Positions 57,739 through 64,000 of a stretch of 64,000 nucleotides of DNA are shown here, piece by piece. Under the pieces are notes generated by a model. It worked only from the letters and a program-made list of their open reading frames with translations. It did not search any database and was not told the origin of the DNA. How positions within the stretch are numbered: the stretch's first letter is position 1; each line of letters begins with the position of its first letter. The stretch comes from Corythucha ciliata (taxonomy: Eukaryota; Arthropoda; Insecta; Hemiptera; Tingidae), in assembly GCA_038030265.1 (NCBI GenBank), contig CM075943.1:6944001-7008000 (forward strand), given 5' to 3'. Both the position numbers and the translations under genes were made by a program.

Positions 57739-58604
57739 TAGGGGTGCGTGCGGGACGGGACGGGAAATGAAAAGTCCCGTCCCGTCACGCATTTTTTTGC
57801 TGAGTTCCCGTCTCGCGTCCCGTCCCGCGCACTCAAGTCCCGTCCCGCGCGGGATTTCTCGCATGTACCGCGGGACAAAAAAAGTGCATGATAAATACCC
57901 CCGCCCCCCTCAACAGATGTTTTCAAAGACTCGTTTTCGGGTGGTCTGACCAATGAACCATGGAGGGCGGGGCAAATGCAGAGAAAGGATTAGGTGGAGG
58001 AGAATTTCAACAAAATGACAACATGGTCCCCCTCCTCACACCTGTGTGGAGGGGAACCGCAAGATTTTCTTCGTGTTTTTTTAATTTTTTGTCTATATCT
58101 AGAAAGAGTTCCACAGACAAATAATATTCCATGTAAAATGTTAAAAGAACGTTTTAATTTTTCGTTAGATTTAACGCTCTTCAACTGCGAAATTTAATAA
58201 AAAATGTTTGAACAGTGAATTTAGAAGGCTTAATTTACTGGTCAACACTTTCTTTCATGTCCAATAGGTATCGATATACAGCCCTTTAAAACGTGCAGAC
58301 AAGCATTTCACTAAAATTATTCTTCGCATCGAATGGCGGGAACGGGCAAGGGAAGGATAAAATATAAGAGGTATTTAATGTATTCAAAATGAAAGTTTTT
58401 GGGACAAAGACATGAATTTTCTATTACATTGGTTCGAATGTATTATTTGGATTCTCTTGTTCATCTCACTATTTAGTAAAAAAAAAACAAAATCGAATTC
58501 CCGCGGACAACCGCGGGAAGTCCCGTCCCTCGCGGGAAATTTATGCTTTGTCCCGCGTCCCGTCCCGCAAAACATTTTCAAGTCCCGTCCCGCGCGCACC
58601 CCTA
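57739..58604. mobile_element. 866-bp element with GGGACGGGAC-rich inverted ends
   Basis: Left end TAGGGGTGCGTGCGGGACGG, right end (reversed) TAGGGGTGCGCGCGGGACGG. Both subterminal regions are packed with GGGACGGGAC in both orientations and can fold strongly. Flanks CGGAGGGG and GCGAGGGG match at 6 of 8. It sits next to CAGCGGCGGACTGGCCCGG at about 57712, itself a hAT-type left end, so it is nested. No coding sequence. Confidence 0.65.
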
Positions 58605-59000
58605 GCGAGGGGTGAGTGTCGAAAACTCCCCCACGCCCCTCTCAGACCCTCGTAAGATTTTCATAAATAATGGATTAAAAATGAATATCTGTTTTTGAAA
58701 TCGTCAAAATCGAGTTGCAGAAAAGGGACTCTGCGGAACTGACTTTTATTTCGGGACTGACCTTTTTGCGTCAGGAATAACAATTTTCGTCGGGGCCACC
58801 CCCCCCCCTTTAACTATTACTTTAATTTCTCCCTAGAATTGACTGGCTGTTCAAGAATAAAACTGGAAATTTAGCCCCTTTATCCTGATTTGCGTTGCTT
58901 TATAAATCGTGTACCTTTTTCAGCCCAGAAACCCGCAATGTTGGCTCTATTACCGACGCTTTAAAATCATTACCTGGCACAGGCAGTAGTAGACTCTATC
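58605..59000. other. Gene-free stretch
   Basis: Short unique-looking sequence with ACTGAC fragments and a C10 run near 58799. Nothing else is seen. Confidence 0.4.
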
Positions 59001-59945
59001 CAGTGGCGTAGGTAGGAATTTTTTCCTGGGGGGGAGGGGTTCAGATTGAAATCTCGTAAGGGTGACGGGAGGTGGGTAATTTCACATTTTAGTCATCATT
59101 CCACCCAGCCGCAGCACACTCTTGAATCTGGACATCTTGTTGGCCTCTCTCAGTTAGGGGCGATTTTTGGACTCTACCCGCAGTTAGCGCTTTTTTGGCC
59201 AAGTGTATCGTTCTTCTTAATTTCAGCCGCATATTAGAGGTTTTGGCCCACCCCCTCCCATACACATGAATTTGCGCATTTTCTCAACTTAAGGAGCAAA
59301 GTATCGTTTTTATCCCGTGAGCGATGTTTCTTAATTATCCACGAGTTTTGACGTTTTCCTCAATTTTAGCAGCATATTACCGATTTTTTAAAATTTTTTA
59401 CCAGGGGACTAGCACTTTTCTCAGTTTTAGCTGGAAATTAACGTTTTTCTTAAGTGTTTTCCTCAATATTAGCCGCAAAATAGGGGGACTTTTCACGAAT
59501 TAGGATTTCTTTGGTTCACCATACGCAATGCATGAGTGATTTTTCTCAGTTTATTCGCGAATTAGCAGTTTCTTCGTCTATTTCCATAAATTGGCGCTTT
59601 TTTTTTCAATTTCAGCCTGAAAAGTTGCCTTCAGAATCCGCAAATTGGCGTATATTCAGTTTTTGGCGCAAATTAGAATTTTTCTCATTTTCAACCATGA
59701 ATTAGCGCTTTTTTTTCATTGTAGCGGCGACGCGTCGTTGCGTTTCAAACCTGTAAATTAGCGAATTTTTTAAATTTCAGTCACAAATTGGCGTTTGGCG
59801 CAATTTTAGCTGTAAATTGGCGGTTTTTTCCATTTTTAGCCGCAAATTAGCAATTTTCTCAATTTTTAGGCTTAAAATTAACCTTTCTCCTTATTTTACC
59901 AGGCTGATTATTTTATTTTCTACATGTTACCCACAAATTAGCGGT
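59001..59945 (+). mobile_element. Second copy of the 46679-type hAT-like element, left part
   Basis: CAGTGGCGTAGGTAGGAATT is identical to the left end at 46679. The next 150 bp (GGGTAATTTCACATTTTAG, TCATCATTCCACCCAGCC) and the following GCG-family array run colinear with 46679-48050. The array stops at a small hairpin at 59949, and no right end is found in the window. Confidence 0.75.
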
Positions 59946-59948
59946 GTT

Positions 59949-60095
59949 ACCGGCATTGTGGGCAATGTGGAAAAAGAGGGTGATAGAAGAAATATTTCCC
60001 ACTTTGCCTAGGCATTGTGCACATTACCTAACGCTGAGCAGGCATTGTGCACAATCCCTATAACAGCACTGCCGGCAATGTGAGAATCAGCTTAT
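59949..60095. mobile_element. Small hairpin element
   Basis: TTACCGGCATTGTGGGCAAT at the left pairs with CTGCCGGCAATGTGA at the right. Inside are two GGCATTGTGCACA copies. It interrupts the GCG array. Confidence 0.45.
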
Positions 60096-60157
60096 TTCTT
60101 TTGAGTCATAATGCTGTTAATTTATTTATTACTATTATTTAATTTGTGTGAAGGGAG

Positions 60158-60180
60158 CAGTGGCGGATCTAGGATTTTCA
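60158..60180 (+). mobile_element. hAT-like left terminus
   Basis: CAGTGGCGGATCTAGG with TCTTGGGAGGGGTT, the exact inverse type of the right terminus at 33033. The partner would lie beyond the window or be lost. Preceding 8 bp: GAAGGGAG. Confidence 0.55.
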
Positions 60181-61065
60181 TCTTGGGAGGGGTTCCAACA
60201 CAAATCTGCTAAACTCTTTCTTCTTTTGAAACAATGTTCTAGCCATTAGCATAGGGAGAATTAGTAAGTTCCGGGCCATATTTTTAAAGTGATCATGATG
60301 CCCGCAGGGTATAGGCCTCCCACGATTGCGGTCTGGCGAACAACTGCAAAATGGTGACATTTTTTGAGGCAAATATCAGCGAAGTTGAGAGCTTCCTGTC
60401 AGAAACTCACGATATACTGCACCGTTTCACGATTTCGCGAATTTGAAAGTTTCGGGGATTTTTTTAGTTGAGTGAATGCGGAACCTAGACAATGGTGTCA
60501 ACGCTACGACAGCGCCCTGACAAATTGCCGCAAAGTCACAGCGTTTTTAGGAGAAATTGGAAGTTACCTAGGTTTTTTAGCAACTGGCTTTCCTGGCTTA
60601 AATTAGGCAATTCCCACGGCTTAATTCAACAGAATCGCAAAAGTTTGAAGCCATTTGGTCTGACCAGCCCCGACAGCGTCCATGGCCTCACGAATAGCCG
60701 ATAGCACGAATAGCAAGCTTACAAGCGCCAAGCATTGTGTTTGAAATTGCTGGTCCTAAATCCCCGCAGAGCATGATGAATACCCAAAAGATTGGAAGTT
60801 CCATGGCCTAATATCCACGTCAATGCGACTTTCCTGTCTTAATTCCCTCGTAAATGAAAGTTTAGGGCCTTAATTATATTAATTTTAGCGAAACTGCAAG
60901 TTTTGGCGCCTTTTTACCTGGCAGCGAAACTCTGGCTAACAGGCCTTAGAGCAAAGCCTGACAAATTCCCACAAAATAGTAGGTTTCGTGACTGAATAAC
61001 CACGCGATGGCCGATGGACATTTATGGGTTTTAATTTCGGTGAATTTACCAGTTTAGAGCGTTTC
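60180..61065. repeat. Decayed repeat block, no gene
   Basis: Loosely recurring GCGAAA.TTGGAAGTT and GAAACT motifs suggest another, very degraded array family. No gene. Confidence 0.35.
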
Positions 61066-61069
61066 CTCT

Positions 61070-62000
61070 ATTCTAGCTGCGAATTAGCGGAGTTTGTCAA
61101 ATTGCTCCGTAAACTAGCGTTCGTTTTCATTTTAGAAGCGAATGAGCGATTTGTCTCAATTTTACCCTGGAATTAGCGCGCGGTCTTTCTCAGTTTTAGC
61201 CATGAATTAGTGTGTCTTATCAAATGTATCTGACAAATAAGCGTTTCCCCCTCAATTTCAGCAGCGTGTTTCCGACTTTTCTCCATTTTAGCCTAGGATT
61301 AGCATTTTCCTTCACTCTCAGTCAGTCATGTGGATTAGCGATTTTTCATCTCTATTGCCCCAAATTAGCGCTATTCTCAATTTTACCGCTATTCCCTAGT
61401 TTCAGTTGCGATTTAATAATTTTACCCGCGAGTTAGCGCTCTCAGCCCCGAATTAGTGGGCCTCCTAATCCACGAATTACTCGTTTTTCTCAATTTTATA
61501 GCTGCGAATGAGAGTTTCTTGTCAACTTATGCCACGAAATAACGTATTTCTACAATTATAGCAGTGAATAAGCTTTTTCCCTCAATTTTAATTAGGAATA
61601 AGCGGTTTGTCTCTGTTGTTTTAGCTGTTAGCGAGCGTGTTTCCGTGGCGGCGTAGCGTTTTCCTCAATTTTGGCAGCGCTTTTTTTGCTAATTTTGTCG
61701 TGACTTAACACTATTTCTCACCGTAGCCGCCAAATGTTTACTTAATTCTACCGGTGAACTGCGAATTAGTGGATTTTCTAAAAATTGATCGACGAATCAG
61801 CGACTTCCTTTTATTTCACTTGCTATAATACGCGCTTTTTGCCGCGAATTCAGTCGCGGATAAGCGTTTAATTCCCATTTTAGGTGGGAAGTAATTAGCA
61901 GTTTTTTTAGTTGCAGCCGTAAATTAGGTGGTTCTCTAAATTTTCGCCGCGAATTAGTGATTTTTTCATGTTATCTATACGTGAATTTTGCGCTTTTACT
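61070..62000 (+). repeat. GCGAATTAGCG-family array, forward half of an inverted pair
   Basis: About 30 diverged units (GCGAATTAGCG..TCTCAATTTTAGC). Confidence 0.8.
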
Positions 62001-62029
62001 CAATTTCAGTCCCGATGTTCCCTCGAAAA

Positions 62030-62560
62030 ACCGCTGGAACGGGCGAATTCGATTAGCGAGAGAAAAATTAGTTAAGAAACATTGAACAAAGAAAAATTGA
62101 AGGGGAAAAACGCTAAAATTGAGAAAAATGCCTGAAATTGAGAAAACTAGTTCTTTCAGCCCAAAAATGAAGAAAAACGTTAATTCGCGGCTAGAATTGT
62201 GATTAGGCGCATCAATGTGCGGCTTTAAAACTTGAGAAATATCTCTAGTTACAAGCTGCATTGAGACAACATAAAATCACGAATTCTTGGGGCTAAATAG
62301 GAAGTTGGTTTTTTTAAATTTGAACAAGTACAGCCGCGTAGTTTCAATAAAACAAAGATCAACGATTGAAAAACGCTAAAAATCGAAGCTAAAATTAAGA
62401 AAATGTGATAATTCACAGCAGGAAATTGAGAGAACACCAACTCGCGAATTCCTGAGGCTACTTGGGGAATACAATTGAGAAAAAACGCTAATTCAAGCGG
62501 CTAAGACTGTGAAAAAGCGCTAATTCGCAGGGTAATAAGTAGATAAAAACACGAATGCCC
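62030..62560 (-). repeat. GCGAATTAGCG-family array, reverse half
   Basis: About 15 units in inverse orientation, beginning about 30 bp after the forward half ends. Together they are a 1.5-kb imperfect palindrome. Confidence 0.8.
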
Positions 62561-62689
62561 CTTCATCCCATGATTGCCAGTTCAAGCTTAAGAGTAAATG
62601 AAAAGGGAGAATTTGACGTTTTTTAATGGAATTCCTCATCACAGTTTTTCAAGTGCAACGCTATACGCAGAAACATTGGAATCAGGAGA

Positions 62690-62830
62690 AATATGGGATG
62701 TTCTCGTCGCGTAAAATAATTTATTGGTACCGGTTTCGGCTGACTGCAGCCATTTTCAACCGTATAAAACCAAATCGAAAAATTTAAAAACAAATAAATT
62801 ATTAACTACAAATTAAAAACTGTCTACTTG
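62690..62830. mobile_element. ACCGGTTTCGGCTGACTGCA-type repeat fragment
   Basis: TTATTGGTACCGGTTTCGGC with CTGCAGCCATTTTCAACCG is the form of a widespread arthropod interspersed repeat (ACCGGTTTCGG ... CCATTTTCA). The class is not certain. Confidence 0.45.
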
Positions 62831-62897
62831 ATCCGCGAATTAGCGTTTTTATTTGTTATTTTAGCTGGGAGTGAGCGCTTAAGACGGGGTTTCAGTC

Positions 62898-63286
62898 GGG
62901 TTGTTCCTCGACCCCTTTCTCAGTCACCCCCCCCCCCGAAACTTTGCACACAAATTTTGGCTCCATTTCTGCACCAATATTCGATTTCGAAGTCTAATCT
63001 TAATCTTCAAGAAGTTCTACAGTGACGTTAGATCATGCTTTTTAAAATGTTCTCCCTGAAATTACCTTAAAACACTTTGAATTCCAAAGTGTTTTGGGGT
63101 TATTTTAGAAATGAACATTTGAAAGAGACCAATTGTGCGTTTTATGAATGAAATGCACTAAAAGCAAGATCTAACGTCACTGAAGATTGAAAAATGACTT
63201 TGAAATCGAATATTGGTGCAGAAATGGAGCCATTTATGTGCGAAGCTTAGGCGAGGGTTGACTGCGGGAAGGGGTCGAGGAAACCC
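62898..63286. mobile_element. About 390-bp foldback element
   Basis: GGGTTGTTCCTCGACCCCTT pairs with AAGGGGTCGAGGAAACCC. TTCTGCACCAATATTCGATT and TGACGTTAGATC recur inverted near 63210 and 63170. The TTCCTCGACCCC ends are shared with the pair at 42411 and 43007, but the interior is different. Confidence 0.7.
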
Positions 63287-63294
63287 ACCTCAAT

Positions 63295-64000
63295 CTTGAT
63301 TTTAGCCGGGAATTATCGGTTTTTCTCAGTTTCAGCCACGTAAATCAGCAGGTTTTCCCATAAAGATCGGTTAATTAACGTTTTTATCGATTTTAACCGC
63401 GAATCATTTGTTCAATTTTTACCCCGGGGAACCAGCAGCTTTTCTCATATTTATCCATGAATTTTGTTTCCTTTATTTCAGCCGCGAATGAGTGTTTTTT
63501 GTCAACTTTAGCGTCGAATGAGTGTTTTTTGTCAACTTTAGCCGCGAATTCACGCTTTTTCTCCATTTTAGCTGTGAATTACCGGCTTTTCACAAATGTA
63601 TCCACGAATTATCGTCATATTATCTGAATATCAGCCGCGAATTTTTTCTTTTTCTTTTCCTTTTTCAGCCGTGAATATTAGCGCTTTTTTTCCAACTTTT
63701 TGCCACGCTCTTGCTCCAAGACTAGCACACTTGTGTGCCTACTCAAGCAAAGTTGCCATCAGATACCCCTGTGCCGTACTGGTTGCATTGAGAATTTTTG
63801 TGTGTATTTTTCCTAAGTTTGGAGGCAAATAAACCCCATTTCTCAATATTAGCCGCAAATAGTAAAATTGTAGTCATGTGAAGTCGCCTCAAGAAACCAC
63901 GAATTGGGGTATTTCACAGTGATTAATTGCTGATTTGTCTTAGCGGTTCTCAATTTGAGCTGTGAGTTAACGTTTGGCTGTAACTAACGCTAATGCAAAA
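63295..64000 (+). repeat. GCGAATTAGCG-family array running off the window
   Basis: About 20 units, including two adjacent nearly identical GAATGAGTGTTTTTTGTCAA copies (63487 and 63517). The part 63670-63720 matches 12110-12160 and 18970 (AATATTAGCGC..CCAACTTTTTGCC). Confidence 0.75.

Noticed and set aside
6230..64000. A CRISPR array as explanation for the regularly spaced repeats
   Set aside because: Units are diverged, the spacers are themselves degraded repeats, and the genome is eukaryotic.
1..64000. tRNA or rRNA genes
   Set aside because: Looked for T-arm-like GGTTCGA.TCC and conserved rRNA blocks by eye. GGTTCGACC occurs only as part of the minisatellite, and nothing else qualified. 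A covariance-model scan would be decisive.

Overview
This window is a piece of a metazoan nuclear genome. It has very low gene density, short introns with T-rich 3' ends and GT/AG borders, no operon-like packing, and debris of eukaryotic transposable elements of several classes. The repeat flavour fits an arthropod or another invertebrate: a CAGGGTGT-type repeat end at 51200, an ACCGGTTTCGG repeat at 62742, hAT-like ends of the form CAGTGGCGTAG, and a Jockey/L1-like gag zinc knuckle. I cannot name the species. Most open reading frames are chance products of low-complexity or minisatellite DNA and are not annotated.

Genes. Only three protein-coding loci can be argued. (1) Positions 40-405 hold two exons of a gene entering from the left edge; two reading frames stay open across the splice, so its frame is unsettled. 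(2) Positions 974-1396 hold three candidate exons of a small protein whose N-terminus resembles the CXorf65/C22orf15-type family, with a one-base frame conflict at the first junction. (3) Positions 34941-35644 hold a convincing two-exon gene for a 208-residue Myb/SANT-like (NAIF1-type) DNA-binding protein with long Ala and Gly runs.

Repeats. The rest is dominated by diverged tandem arrays of short units (about 18-32 bp) in at least six sequence families: GCGAATTAGCG..CTCAATTTTAGCC, TTTGCTGTGGTTGGACC, GAAATTGTCAATTT, AAAACTGACGATTTT, TGGCTAAACTGACCATTCGCG and GGATTT..CCAATTTCG. Several arrays lie inside non-autonomous hAT-like elements. Four elements can be closed by 8-bp target-site duplications: 18471-19478 (8/8), 25752-25938 (7/8), 46679-49441 (7/8) and 52926-54664 (8/8). 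Three of them carry arrays; the fourth, a 187-bp MITE, sits inside an array. Further one-ended termini flank other arrays. The arrays therefore appear to have spread as cargo of DNA transposons and then to have been nested in one another.

Other mobile DNA. There is a 1.7-kb foldback element (40009-41736) with about 685-bp arms, split by a 96-bp TTA-flanked PIF/Harbinger-like MITE. A related half element (50290-51195) is split by another palindrome. Other foldbacks lie at 2217, 4846, 17775, 23164, 29855, 42411, 43007 and 62898. There is an inverted pair of LTRs with a primer-binding-site-like sequence (54970-55800), a degraded non-LTR ORF1 (51560-52470, minus strand) and an RT scrap (33050-33277, minus strand).

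Long gene-free and repeat-poor stretches (6.7-9.8, 15.3-17.3, 19.5-22.7, 26.7-29.8, 36.6-39.2, 43.9-46.4 and 56.3-57.7 kb) contain only simple sequence and very frequent poly-G/poly-C runs.
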